Shown here piece by piece: positions 12,954 through 24,146 of a DNA stretch of 64,000 bases (positions are counted from its first letter, which is position 1; every line of letters begins with the position of its first letter). Position numbers and translations under genes: made by a program. The notes under the pieces were generated by a model. That model saw only the letters and a list, made by a program, of their open reading frames with translations, did not search any database and was not told where the DNA came from. Source of the DNA: Myoxocephalus aenaeus (taxonomy: Eukaryota; Chordata; Actinopteri; Perciformes; Cottidae); contig JBAMJR010000031.1 in NCBI GenBank assembly GCA_038501785.1, positions 15,469,501 through 15,533,500 of the forward strand, in the 5' to 3' direction.

Positions 12954-13417
12954 GTCCTCTTTTAAAAAGATAGATAAATCAATGAAGCCGGTTTAATCTT
13001 AAAGCTGCGACTGTGCCGCATGGGAGGAACAAAAGGTGGTGTGTCTAGAGCCACTCTACGCACGATCTTATCTGAGGTATGTTTTCCTCCAGGGCTCGGA
13101 GCCGCGCTTAAACTTTAACATTGTCACACTTTAAGTGACCTTTGAGGAGTGTGTTAACGTCCAAGCCCTGTGTAGTTCGAATAGTAGCACATTTAAATCG
13201 GACATGATAGAGCCCACACTGTCTGAAAGTCGTGTTTGACTTGTCATTACAAAACCATTTGGTCCCTGAAGTGCACCTGATAGCCAAGCGATTAATACTC
13301 CTTATATTAAGCAGCAGGAGCCGCTTGCAGCCTCACCTACACACAGCTGCGCCTAATTCAATTTACTCAAGGGTCAAGTAGCTCTGCGTAGAGTGAACAT
13401 CGCTCCTGTAAAAAGCT
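12951..13417. repeat. Local duplication A, copy 2 (in mosaic)
   Basis: Second copy of the segment at 6817-7283, with three base differences. It follows duplication B copy 1 with a 3-base overlap and is followed by the second copy of a 31-bp direct repeat. Confidence 0.93.
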
Positions 13418-14208
13418 GAAGGAGTCATAAAGGCACTGGCAGGCGGCCTTGGAGGTGACTATGATAATGAACTGACCCGGATCTTAACAACGCGGCTGAC
13501 CAAGGCTGCTTTTCTCTTGTGGGATAGCCTGCCAGAGGTAAATGGTCCCATACTTGTATAGCACTTTTCTAGTCTTCTGACCACTCAAAGCACTTTAACA
13601 CTACATAATTCAGCCATTCACACACTGATGAGAGGAGCTACCATGCAAGGTGCCACATCAGGATTATCAACCATTCATACACCGTAGGCTCAGCTACGGG
13701 AGCAATTTAGGGTTAAGTGTCTTGCTCAAGAACACATCAACATAGGCTAGCAGAGCCGTGAATCGAACCGCCGATCCTCTGATTGAAGGACGACCCTGCT
13801 CACCACTGAGCCACAGTCTCCCCAGAGGCTGTGCAGACCGACTATTCTGCAGTAAAGGAGAAATTGAAGGGCAAGTAGCGGCCTTGTTGGCGGACGGGGT
13901 AAGTGAAGAGAGCTACAGTCCTCTGGATCTCCACGGACCGGAGCAGGTTGTTCATGATGATACACTGAAACAGTACACCTTGCTAATGCCTGCTGGTTCT
14001 TCAAGTAGCCTCCCGGCTTCTCCTCACTGCTCCTTCCCTTCAGGACGAGGGAGCACCAGAGGGGGACTGTGGGGTTGAGAAGCCATGGATCGCGGGTGAC
14101 ACAGGGATTTTAGTTACCGGCATCAGTGAGCCACAACCGACTGTAACTCGTTCTGAGAGGGTGGTGAGACCACCGGTATATTTAAGGGACTTTGTCACTT
14201 ATCGTTAA
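13418..14208 (+). pseudogene. LTR-retroelement coding remnant (gag-like start, C-terminal end)
   Basis: After the mosaic, a plus-strand frame reads EGVIKALAGG, GGDYDNELTRIL and TKAAFLLWDSLPE, then, across the SINE, continues as AVQTDYSAVKEKLKG. This looks like the gag region of a fish LTR retrotransposon. The frame is then broken. Near its right end, RVVRPPVYLRDFVTYR followed by a TAA stop (ending 14208) resembles the basic P-x-YL-x-D-x-V tail found at the C-terminus of many gag-pol polyproteins. Protease, reverse transcriptase and integrase are absent, so this is an internally deleted relic. Family assignment (gypsy-like) is inference. Confidence 0.55.
13539..13821 (-). mobile_element. tRNA-derived SINE with 7-bp target duplication
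   Basis: Read on the minus strand from 13821, the element begins with a tRNA-like head containing an A box (TGGCTCAGTGG) and a B box (GGTTCGATTC), followed by a tRNA-unrelated body that ends in CACTTGTATAG-type words (reverse complement) at about 13540-13570. CCAGAGG at 13532-13538 and CCAGAGG at 13822-13828 form a perfect 7-bp target duplication. Removing the insert rejoins the gag-like frame (LPE then AVQTD). Confidence 0.82.
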
Positions 14209-14492
14209 CTGATTTGTGAGTGTTGAATGTGTGACTATGCCTGTTAACATGTTTTCTTTATTGTAGCAGCACATGCTTTATATGTATGGTGTGTCCAAAC
14301 GCTACGGTGTATCAGCTATATGTCTGTTGTATATTGGGATTAGCGGGGCATACTTACTAGAGGCTGTGCAGTTGGGTGATGGGGACATGTATACTGTTGT
14401 TTACTGGGCAATTTTGTTTTATTAAGACATTTTTTTTGTTGCATTTTGAGTGTTTAGAAATGGGGACGTTTCTTTCAGGAGGAAGGGAGATA

Positions 14493-14688
14493 TGTAAGTT
14501 ATTAGATTGTGTACTTAAACAGCTCTCTAGGAAGCTTTTATTGTGAAGGTAAAGAGAGGAGGAGAGGAAATGTTCTGGTGAAGGGTGTGACAAGAATTAA
14601 AGTGGTTGCCATCTTGTGCAAACTACGGAACATCGTGTTGTTTTCTCAATAATGTGAAGTATAGGCGGAAGAAAAACCCTCGGCTACA
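14493..14688 (+). repeat. 3' LTR of the retroelement remnant
   Basis: A purine-rich tract (AGGAGGAAGGGAGA, ending at about 14490) precedes TGTAAGTT at 14493. The segment ends CGGCTACA at 14688, giving TG...CA boundaries, 196 bases. A polypurine tract immediately before TG is the expected start of a 3' LTR. The 5' LTR is missing, so no target duplication can be scored. Confidence 0.65.
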
Positions 14689-15587
14689 CAATGTATTGTA
14701 AGAATAAATGTTCTACCTGGGCCTTCTGTGCCGTCTGATATCGTATGCATAAATACACACATGACGGGATGCTGCGTCATTAACGGACAATGCATGTAGT
14801 TCACATCAACAAGAACAAATTCACAAGATCCAATCATTTAGTTATAACATAACATGACAAAACAATCCAACAAAACTGCGGCACTAAAACACTGCACACT
14901 CAAGAGCACGAGCCGATCAGAAGGAACAATATTAACTGCAAAATAAAACCAACACCATAGACACACACTTAAAGACAAAGTCCATCCTCCTCTTTTTGTT
15001 AAACAGTTCAACGCGGTTGTGAAGTTTATCGGTGCGCTTCAGTTCCAGTAACATGGTCAAACAGGTCAAACTAAAGATCTGATTGGTGGAAGACTATGAC
15101 AATCAACGATAACATCCCCCATGTACTTTAATATGCAAAGGAGAGGTCAAGCTCCACTAGAAGCAGCGCTGCAGGCTGGAAGCAGAGCAACAGGAGCTGT
15201 GCAATGAGAAAATAAGCTAATAGGGAAACCTGACCACCAAAATAAAATAAAAAGTTATTTTTTCATGTTTCCAGTATTTTCATAATGTGAACATAGACTT
15301 TTAATTAATTTCGTCAGCTTATTTACGTATTTTATTATAATAAAGACGTCACATTGTTTTCCAATTCATTTTTTTATTAATACAAATTAATACCATAATG
15401 GAAACAATCATTAGTTGTAGTGTGCAAAATAGTTTTAAAAAAATAGCTCAACCTCTTGCTGTAATGCAAGAGATATACAAATCTTATGACATAACATTGT
15501 CTGCATATAGAGTTATTTTACTTAATACTTTAAGTACATTTTCCTAATTATACTTTTACTTAATCAACATTTTCAATGCAGGATTTT
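14689..15587. other. Intergenic, nothing recognised
   Basis: AT-rich DNA with no coding signature or terminal repeats that I could support. Confidence 0.4.
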
Positions 15588-16061
15588 TTTCTGTTCTTGT
15601 AAGGAAAAGATCTGACTTCTTCCTCCACCAATGCTGCCACCTGACAAATGCAAGTCCACTAATCACGTAGGCCCATTTTTGTTTAGCTTTGGTTTGGTCT
15701 CCACAAAGATATTTCCTTAGATGCTAGCTCTAATTGGATGCTATGTTCACGTCTTGCTATTGTTTTTTCACCCGAATCATCCAGTTGAGTTCAGAAAAGT
15801 ACTTTTCAGAATCAGAAAGGCAGAATGCAGTGACGCCATTATTGTTCAGTTGTTCAAAGGCAAGAAACCTTGTCTTTAGTGTTACGTGACACGCAGAAGC
15901 GACATGTTTTTGTCGCTCAACTGAGAAGTCAGCTCTTTGAAGGCCTACAGACTAACCTTGGTTGCTGTGTAACAATTCATTTTAACACCGAACTGAGCTC
16001 ACGTTTGTCAAACTTAGACTGGATAATATTCAGTACATTGGAGAGTAACATTTAACTTGCA
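15588..16061. repeat. Local duplication B, copy 2
   Basis: Counterpart of 12480-12953. Its flanks (GGATTTTT on the left, TGAAAATCAAG on the right) differ from those in the mosaic and are presumably the native surroundings. Confidence 0.93.
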
Positions 16062-16389
16062 TGAAAATCAAGTCTCAACGTTTCTTGCTGGGATCTATAA
16101 TGTTTAGGGTGTCATCTAGAGTTAGGCGCGTGCCGATACCTGATACTTATTGGAAAATTAGAAGCTATTGCCAAAACATAGCCTGCAGAGGGACTCCTGC
16201 TGTCATGGGATTTTATTGTCTGCACCTTCTAACTTGATTTAATACTGATTTAATATCTGCTTTGTGTTTTAAAACAAGTTTGTACATACTGTATGTCTGA
16301 TGGGGAATTCACTAAGAATATATATTTTGTATGTTATTTCACACAGGTATTGTAGTAAAGCCTTTATTTTCTAATAATAAGGTAATACG

Positions 16390-16393
<4 letters not shown>

Positions 16394-16451
<58 letters not shown>
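16394..16451. repeat. (TA)n microsatellite
   Basis: Uninterrupted TA run of nearly 30 units. Confidence 0.95.
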
Positions 16452-16454
<3 letters not shown>

Positions 16455-16494
16455 AGACTTCACAGATACATTGGGAGTAATGGGATATTTGGGT

Positions 16495-17210
16495 AACAAA
16501 CCCAACATTGCAAACATTTGGTTGTCATCTCAAAAAAGAGGTAATTGTCAGCTTTACTAATAATAACACGATATGATTTCTTTTAAATAGATGATTATAA
16601 AAAAGTACATCTAGGATGTAAAGTAAGTGTGTGGTAATTTATCATCTTTTGTGTATTTCAATCCATTTGTGCTGAGCATCTTCATAAGATTGCCAAAAAT
16701 TAAACCATTCATCGTAGAGGTGATTTGAACCCTTTTTGTCGGTGCAAGGCCTCCTTTCTAACACGAGCGATGTCAAGATAAACAACACTTTGTGCCAGCT
16801 CATGCTTTGATGTAAAATTGCTCCAGGAAACCACCTCAAACCTTTTCCTCTGAAATTCCTCAGACCACATCATGACCTTAAAAATCAAGCAATTCAGCTT
16901 CAACGTGTTCTGGATCTAATCTCTTCATCTGATCACACGTAAGGATCACAGATGAGGATTTTAGTAGCTATAAAGTTTCGAGTCTGTTCTGTCTGAAGCC
17001 CTTTAGCTAGCTCTGCTGTATTTACACTGATGTTTCCAAAATGTGTGTGTTGATTTAGGTGGTAAATGTGAAATTCAGAGCAGTTTTTATTGCTTCCACA
17101 TGGCTCTAGAATCTAACAGGGCAAAGAACGACAACGGTGCTTAACAGTGTAACCCGGGGTAACCTTGAGGATGGGTGCTACGCTCTGGGTCAGGACGGCG
17201 TCATCGTTAG
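16495..17210. repeat. Ancient tandem duplication, copy 1
   Basis: Words shared with the downstream copy occur in the same order: TCTCAAAAAAGA, AAGTAAGTGTGTGGTAAT, GCTGAGCATCTT, AAGATAAACAACACTTT, GCCAGCTC-TG, TTTACACTGATGTTTCCAAAA and GGTCAGGACGGCGT. Divergence is roughly a fifth to a quarter by eye, so the event is old. Confidence 0.75.
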
Positions 17211-17469
17211 CCTGTTGGCTCTCAACATGATCACGGTCAACAGCGCTAACAGTGCTAACAACGGCAACAGCGCAAAAAGTGGGAACCCGAAGACAGGCCC
17301 TCAGCGTTAGGTAGACGTTAGTCCACTTTTCTTACGAATAATTGTTTCCAGCTATATTGGTGCTCTGATTATCAAATATCGAGACCCTTTAAAGTAAACT
17401 TCCCCCTGTAAATGAAAGATTAATCAATAAACGATGACAGTTATTGGAGAGAAAAAAACTAAAATATGT

Positions 17470-18705
17470 TTATGTTACAAAACCAGCATGATAAACATCG
17501 TCTCAAAAAAGAAATGATTATTAGAATATTCATGACGTAAAGTAAGTGTGTGGTAATGTTTAATCTCTTCTGGTCTTAGAGCCACTTGGGCTGAGCATCT
17601 TTATACGCTTGACAAGAGTTATACAATTCATCAGAGACCATTTTAACACTTTTTATCAGACAAGACCTCCTTCTGACAAAAGCCATTTCAAGATAAACAA
17701 CACTTTTACCTGAACAGCATGCCATTGTCAAAATAAAAATATTGCTGTCATGTGCTTTCGCCTTCACTATACTTGAGAGGAAATTTGTTCTCAAAACATC
17801 GTTTTATGTTTTTATTCATAACACAAAATATTGTTAAGGCCAACATCGCTACGACATGGCTGAGACAAGTGAGTGTGAGAAGGGATTGTCCCTCATACGA
17901 GAATGTATAATGCAAAACAGCTGCTGTTTTAAACATTCAATTCAACGCGTGTCAGCAGTTCGATGTTTTCCGCCATGGAAGGTTTATTAGTGGAAAAAAA
18001 AGGCTGCAGAGTTGAGAGAGACAGAGCGACAGGAAAAAAATAACGGACCCGATACTCCTTCAGTTCAGTTCTCCAGCTTTACTTCAAATGTGTTTTTGAA
18101 ACATAAAGTACTTGACTTGATTTTCCCTTCGAGCACGGATTTGAAAAGTATCTGCATCGCCTCGTTGGCCCTTTGTAGTTTGAAATGCGTTCAATGTGAC
18201 TATCTGATGCTGCTGTTGTGATCCCTCTTGTCTTTCCACAGGCTTTTATTGCCAGCTCGTGCCTTTGATGTTAAATTGTTCCAGGAAACGTAGTTCCCCG
18301 TCGAACCCTTTTCTCTGAAAATCCTCAGGCCACATCACGACAACCAGAATGGGGAAACATTTTATTTTTCACGTTGGCAAAAGTCGATTCAATAATTGTA
18401 GTGATATTGTCATTTTGCATAACATTTTTAAGGGGAGCAACTTAATTTATTTCTTATTTGTTGGGTTAACTATTTCTAATATTTATTATCAGTATAGTGT
18501 CACCTGCAGCGATATTTGTGCCATCAAAAGGAAGGATTGTGAATCTGTTCTGTCGGAAGCTGTTAAGATAGAACTACTGGTACATTTACACTGATGTTTC
18601 CAAAAGGTCAGTATTGATTTGAGGTGCTAAATTCAAAATTCAGTGCATATCAATTGCCTCCACCCGGTTCACGCAAAGACGCCGGGGGTCAGGACGGCGT
18701 TATCA
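17470..18705. repeat. Ancient tandem duplication, copy 2 (interrupted)
   Basis: Second, diverged copy of 16495-17210. Homology stops after AACAACACTTTTA (17708) and resumes at CTTTTATTGCCAGCTC (18243), so about 534 bases are extra here. A further extra stretch lies around 18350-18520. Confidence 0.72.
17709..18242. mobile_element. Candidate 534-bp insertion with 6-bp flanking repeat
   Basis: Present in copy 2 of the tandem duplication but absent from copy 1. CTTTTA occurs on both sides (17703-17708 and 18243-18248), like a target-site duplication, and the insert begins CCTG and ends CAGG. I recognise no element family; deletion from copy 1 is the alternative. Confidence 0.45.
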
Positions 18706-19455
18706 GCTGTTGTTTGCAAGCCAGTGGAGCATACACACAATAAAACCATCGCCTACGTGTCGTAAAAGACCGTTTTACATGAGAACGAGGAATAGGTTTA
18801 ACTGCTGACCTTTATGACCTCTTTCTGACATGCTGGCAATCTTCCCCAGATTCAGATAAAATATGTTCTAGTATTTGCTTTTCCATTTGGCTGTAACACA
18901 AATGCTTCCATCCGAAAAGCAGTAAATTAGGGCTTTTAAGCAACAACTTTTGGAAGAACATTCTAGAGATTCTGTGACAGATAACCATCAATAAACCGAA
19001 ACCATAAACCAAACAGGAGGCCAGAAGTCAGGCAAAGGAAATGGAGATGGATTATGCAGGAGCAAGACATAAACATAAATGACAACACAAGAGCTGGATT
19101 AATGTCCACAGAAGAAGAACTGGGAAAAAAACTGAATTCCATGAATTTCAGAAAAATAGAGTGTTACTCAAAAACCATCATGCAACTTGTGTTTTAATGT
19201 GTACATTAGCTGCTGGACAGATGTTCTCACACATATGTGAGGTTTCAGTGTACAGTAAGTTATGTGGCAGACGTCTGTGAGGAGAAACAGAAAAACCTCC
19301 TCTGAGCCTGTGACTTAGCCTGTTGCACTTTTAGGGCCAAACTTTCACTGACTATACATATATATGATACTATATATTATCCTATTAATAAAATGTTCTG
19401 CAAAAAGAAACAATGTTATTTTTTGTTTATCACATAATAAAAAGTTAGCTACTTA
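18706..19455. other. Intergenic, nothing recognised
   Basis: AT-rich, no supported gene or repeat. A short minus-strand frame at 18812-19012 has no features. Confidence 0.4.
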
Positions 19456-20115
19456 TTTGTTGTGCTTTCACCGAAATGCTACCATGTGGATGTTTAGCAG
19501 GAATCATGTTTACCATATTCGCCTCTAGCAGGATTACCTGCTCATATTTGCCTTTTAGTACTAAACACAAAGTATAACTGAGGCTGATGGGAATGGCGTT
19601 AGTCTTCAAGGTATGTGATATTAAACCCAAGTATTGGACAAACTGAGTATCCATTGGAGTAGCACTGCTGGGTGTTTATGGTGATCACATTAATGTGCTC
19701 TTTGGATCTTTCAGGTGCACTATGCTTATTTATTCTTGTGAATACCGTTTAAAAAAAGTGTGAAATGCAAATCTCCTTCCAAAGATAATCCCATGGCTAA
19801 ATGTATGTGTTTTTTTATTTTAAATACATTCTGCCATATTGAACAAGTTATATTTGCTTACCTGATCATGGCATTGGGTCAAAGGTCAGGGGATCACTAA
19901 GGTTATTACAGTTCAACCTGAGGAGGTTGTAAATGTCTTGAATACATTTGATGACAATTCACTTAAAACCACAAATGCCAATCTCATTGTGGTGCCAAAG
20001 GAAAAGTCAGGGGATCCCTAAAGTCATTAGGATTCATCCTTTTGGGAACCACCGCATTTCATGGCTATCCTGTAGTTGTTGAGATATTTCAGTCTGGACT
20101 AAAGTGGTTGGCCCA
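19456..20115. mobile_element. Dispersed fish repeat of uncertain class
   Basis: The text (GATGTTTAGCAGG, TACTAAACACAAAGTATA, GGCTGATGGGAATG, TCAGGGGATC, GTAGTTGTTGAGATATTTCA, GGACTAAAGTGGTTGG) matches a repeat seen in many intergenic regions of spiny-rayed fish as I remember it. It carries no coding sequence. The GGGGATC(A/C)CTAA module occurs twice (about 19890 and 20010), an internal duplication. Class (DNA transposon or other) is unknown to me. Confidence 0.55.
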
Positions 20116-21359
20116 AAAAAAATGACGATAAAATAAAAGAATATTATAAAGATATCTTCAAAATGTGATTTGTTTTGTTTCAAAGCACCCGCAAGGTGGT
20201 TTTATATTGTGTGTTATTAAAGTAGGATGCTTGAGTTATACGTCTTACTGATGGCATTCCTCGCAATCTGTGGACCGACTAACCGAGTCAGGGTTGTAGT
20301 TTTCATGTTAATTTGTGACCAGATCTGAACCCGTTGGTTCCTGGCCCCTGGCCTCCAGTGTAATGCTGAACCACCAAGACACAGTGTGGAACATTGATTT
20401 GCCGGGCTTCAATGAAAGGTCTGTCCGATGTCGTGCTGGTTAACACGAGAGACAGTGGAGACATGTTTCTTACTTATAAATTTAAAAAAAAATAAAGATA
20501 CTCTGTCAAAAGTTTGAATGGGAAACTAACATGCATGTCTTTGGTTATTGTTTTAGATCGCTCTTAAACATTACACATGTAAGACTTGGCAGTTGGTCTG
20601 ACAAAAGGTAACACAGTGAAATGTCTGGAGAAAGACAGCACATCCATTTTACATTACCGGTAGTCCTGCATCTCCTTCTATGGGCCAGTTTCGGTATTAC
20701 TTTAGTGACAGGGCAGACTGAGTATGAAGGGGAGAAATAAATGGTGACAATATTAACCATGTTTCAGAGGCATGTACTTGAATATTTTAAAAAAAAAAGA
20801 AGCAATTTTAAACCAGATTAAAACCTTATTTAATCCTGTGTGAGTTTACAGAGTTTGATGGACCTTAACTGAATTAAATCACCCTGGTCACCATAAATAT
20901 TGGGTTTAATAGCTTTTCTATAATAATAATTATATAATGATATATTAGTCTTTCAACAACAACCACCTGTACATGCAGTGTGATGCACACCTAAATACAG
21001 CACAAATATAAAAAAGTTGTGAATAAAAATAGTCGTATCATATATGTATCCCATGCATTTAAGTTGTTGTTTATAAGCAAATATTGCATATTGATCAAAA
21101 ATTACCTTTTTTTGTCATTATTTTATAAATATTGTATAAATAGTATTTTTTTCTGTAAGATGGTGCAATGGTACAATGTTACATTGGGATATGTCTTGTG
21201 TCTGACACCATTGCCATTATAAATACACGTTCATAACTATAAGCATATAGCCCAAACGTAAAGGTGTATGTTTTATACAAATTATCCTCGTCGATTTCTA
21301 TTTATTGTTATACAGCAAGCCGCGTTATTTCTGATTGTTTTAAGCGTAAAATAAGTATT
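20116..21359. other. Intergenic, nothing recognised
   Basis: AT-rich; no gene or recognisable element. Bases 21360 onward become CpG-rich toward the exon at 21650. Confidence 0.4.
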
Positions 21360-21649
21360 TAAATAGTTCTTCAGAGAGTCTTGAAAGAGGAGAGGCACAA
21401 GCGCGCCGGCGTGCGTCGCAATGAATCATGGGAGCATCCACCCGTTCACGCTCAGTCATGGGGTCTACTACTAGTGCGTCATCTCGGCCATCTCTCCTCA
21501 TTAAAATCTCTGGTCTTGTAAACGGCTCGTTGGACTACCGCTCGTGCCGAGCTATTTCCGGGTCAGGTGGAGGCTGTGGAGGACGGGACGAAAGGCGGAG
21601 TGATTCCTCTGGTCACATGAAGTTAATTTAACCCGGAGAGAGGAGGAGG
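21360..21649 (+). promoter_or_regulatory. CpG-rich promoter / 5' UTR of the exon at 21650
   Basis: An abrupt rise in CpG content (GCGCGCCGGCGTGCGTCGC near 21400) follows AT-rich DNA. The region leads into GGAGGATGGCG, a strong initiation context at 21650. No TATA box in a convincing position is seen, which fits a CpG-type promoter. Confidence 0.5.
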
Positions 21650-21902
21650 ATGGCGGAGCGGGACTTGTCGGGAGACCCACCTCTGCGGTCATCTGCGGAG
21701 GTTTCGGACAGTAGACAAAACCCCTCCGACGAAAACGGACACGCGGAGAGTCCGGACGAGACTCTGTCTCCGACGTCGGTGATCTACTTCCAGGAGGCGT
21801 TAAACTCCTCAAACTTGACATTTGGGAAGCCCGGGTCGCTGTTACCCGCTCCGCCTCGACAGTATGACTTCAGGATCGAAAGAGTCGAGTCCAAGCGCCG
21901 AA
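21650..21902 (+). CDS. Probable alternative first exon of rufy3
   Basis: ATG at 21650 in strong context opens 84 codons ending at CGAA|GTGAGTGAG (donor G at 21903), phase 1. The peptide is rich in Ser, Pro, Asp and Glu and contains TSVIYFQEALNSSNLTF and PRQYDFRIERVESKRR. rufy3 exon 2 begins in exactly this phase, so splicing would give RRN-PKDPIAIERL, keeping the whole RUN-coil-FYVE body with a different N-terminus in place of the MSDLTPQS start. No other acceptor of a recognised gene lies between 21903 and 24749. I do not recall a matching vertebrate isoform, so assignment to rufy3 rather than to a small separate gene is inference. Confidence 0.55.
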
Positions 21903-22103
21903 GTGAGTGAGACAAAAGTCCAGATATTCACCCAACTAGCTAACTTAATCCTCCACGTTAACCCGATTCACAGTGAGCTGCTAGCTTGTTTGCTGTTAGC
22001 TGACTTTTAAACGTCCGTAAACAACCAACTTCCTACCTGCTTAGGTTTTAGCAACACAAATAGTCAGTTTGGTTCATAAATAGCAAGAATTCAATCATTT
22101 ATG

Positions 22104-23775
22104 TTGTGTTAGTCTGGGATGGAACAATAATTATGATGAATCAGTATGACTTTACAGTAATAATCACACATGTACGTTGCACATACAAGGAATTTGACTT
22201 TGTGACAAGTGCATAACAATAAACACAAAGAATAAAACCGGTCAGAATATAACAAGAGACATAGAATAAAACAATAAACATAGACATAATTAAACAATAC
22301 AAATAATAAAAACAATAAACAGACATAGAATAAAACAATAAACAGGTCAGAATATAACAAGAGACATAGAATAAAACAATAAACACAGACATAATTAAAC
22401 AATACAAATAATAAAAACAATAAACAGACATAGAATAAAACAATAAACAGGTCAGAATATAACAAGAGACATAGAATAAAACAATAAACATAGTCCTAGA
22501 ATAAAACAATAAACACAGACAGAATTAAACAATAAAAATAATAATAAACAAAGACATAGAATGAACAATATAAATATAATAAATCAATAAAAACAGTAAA
22601 CATAGAATACAACAATAATATAATAAAAACATAGATTAAAAACTATAAACAGACATACAAAAACAATAAAATAATGAAAACAATAAACAGAGAATAAAAC
22701 ATAGAATAATAAAATAATACAAGGCGAATCAGCACCATTTTCTCAATGAATGTGACTGTTGTTGGCGAGTGAAGTGAGTCCTCTGATGGTCACTTTGACC
22801 ACAATAACTAAATGTTGTGACGTGGGTTTGTCCTCAAATGTGTTGCCGTGTTCAAATGAACAGATGATAAAATAAGACGATGAAAGATATTTCAATACCA
22901 CAGAACGGTTTCTGGGATTTGGGCTTCAAACTGGGAATATCTCTTTTTTTCTTTGTTTTTTGGTTGAATAAATTGAGTAAAATTCTTAATTTAGTTGGTC
23001 ATGCTGCTTAAAATGTGTTGGTGCTGGCTCCTGAAGTGTGTAGATCTGCTGCTTATCTGTTTTATTTAATTGTAAGTTGGGTATCCTTGAAGTATTTGGC
23101 CGTTGCTCGAGCGAAACATGCAATTTGATTGTCACTTTGGGAAAACATTTTATTGGACATTTTATTAATTCAGGAAATAATCTACCCTGACCGATACTGG
23201 CTCTCTGAGGCCGTGTTATTAGGGAGTTTAAAAAAACCTGATGACGATTTATCGGCAGAAAGTCATTCTTTAAAAGCTTACAAACCACATTGTTGATGCT
23301 GATCCCCTTAGATTTATTTATTTAAAGACTTTGACAGACATTTGAAAGTTTTACAGTAAAGACGTGTCAGTGCTCTGTGATGGACAAACTATAATGGTGA
23401 CACTGTTTGTATAGCCTTCATCATTTCAAGTGTTAATTGTAAAAATAAACGTTAATAATTTATTGTTCTCTGAAGTTTATCAATGATGAAAATTAATCTA
23501 AGTTACAAATGGCAAACGGCATTTATCTTAAATAAGCATTAGATTTCAAGAATGTGATTTTGTGTTAATCTGGGATGGAATAATAATTTTGATGAATCAG
23601 TTTGACATGCAGTAATTATTTAATTAAATCTGCGAATAAGTTGAAGAAACTAATAAGATCGGGCACACATTTGGCACCATTTTCTCAATTAATGTGACTG
23701 TTGTAGCCGAGCGAAATGAGTCCTCTGATGGTCACTTTGGCCACAATAACAAAATGTTGTGACGTGGGTTTGTTT
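22104..23775. repeat. Partially duplicated segment carrying a minisatellite in one copy
   Basis: Two stretches recur in order. One, containing CTGGGATGGAA and GATGAATCAGT, starts at 22104 and again at 23561. The other, containing CACCATTTTCTCAAT and GTCCTCTGATGGTCACTTTG, starts near 22730 and again near 23672. The offset changes from about 1457 to about 942, so the first copy holds roughly 515 extra bases, which are the AATAAAAC-rich minisatellite. Confidence 0.7.
22200..22720. repeat. AT-rich minisatellite, 105-bp period
   Basis: GTCAGAATATAACAAGAGAC recurs at 22241, 22346 and 22451, a 105-base period, and each unit is itself built from ACAATAAACA/CATAGAATAAA modules that continue less regularly to about 22715. 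Two long minus-strand frames across it (118 and 122 codons, Phe/Leu/Tyr-rich) are artefacts of the period being a multiple of three. Confidence 0.88.
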
Positions 23776-24137
23776 TATTGTCCTTGCAGTGTTTTTCTCG
23801 TGAAAAACAGGAGGTATGTCATGCCCTAAGAAAAAAATCATTTGTAGAAACTATGGCCAAAACCCAGCGTTTGTCTTGTCTATCTAAGACGTGCATCGCT
23901 TGGTAATGAGAATAACGCGAGGTCCATCTACACCCTGGACGTTTGGCCTCACTGCCCTTGTTGCTCACAGCCGTCCCGCTGCAGCCAGCGCAATAATTGC
24001 ATTGTCACATAACCGGCGTCGGAGGAAGCTGTTGATGCTTGAGAGGCAGATGAGTCCTCTGCTGCATCATTAGCACTGGCTGGCTACTCTAGGGACGCCC
24101 CCCCCCTCTTTTTTTTTTTTACGCATGCACCATCTGC

Positions 24138-24146
24138 TCACGTGAC
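24138..24146. promoter_or_regulatory. E-box TCACGTGAC upstream of rufy3 exon 1
   Basis: TCACGTGAC lies about 600 bases before the MSDLTPQS start codon, in a region that turns CpG-rich. It matches nine of ten bases of the CLEAR element (GTCACGTGAC) bound by TFEB/TFE3 and is also a general bHLH-ZIP site. Function is inference. Confidence 0.35.

Larger units (their letters stand above)
12449..13447. repeat. B+A mosaic flanked by a 31-bp direct repeat
   Basis: A 31-base sequence starting TGAAGGAGTCATAAAGGC occurs at 12449-12479 and again at 13417-13447 with one mismatch (G/A). Between the copies lies B joined to A. The repeated 31 bases read in frame as EGVIKALAGG and continue on the right into a gag-like frame, so the mosaic appears to interrupt a retroelement coding region and to have duplicated a few codons of it. 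Confidence 0.8.

Noticed and set aside
22109..22509. 118- and 122-codon minus-strand frames, hydrophobic like membrane proteins
   Set aside because: They follow a 105-bp AATAAAAC-rich minisatellite whose period is a multiple of three; no other coding evidence.
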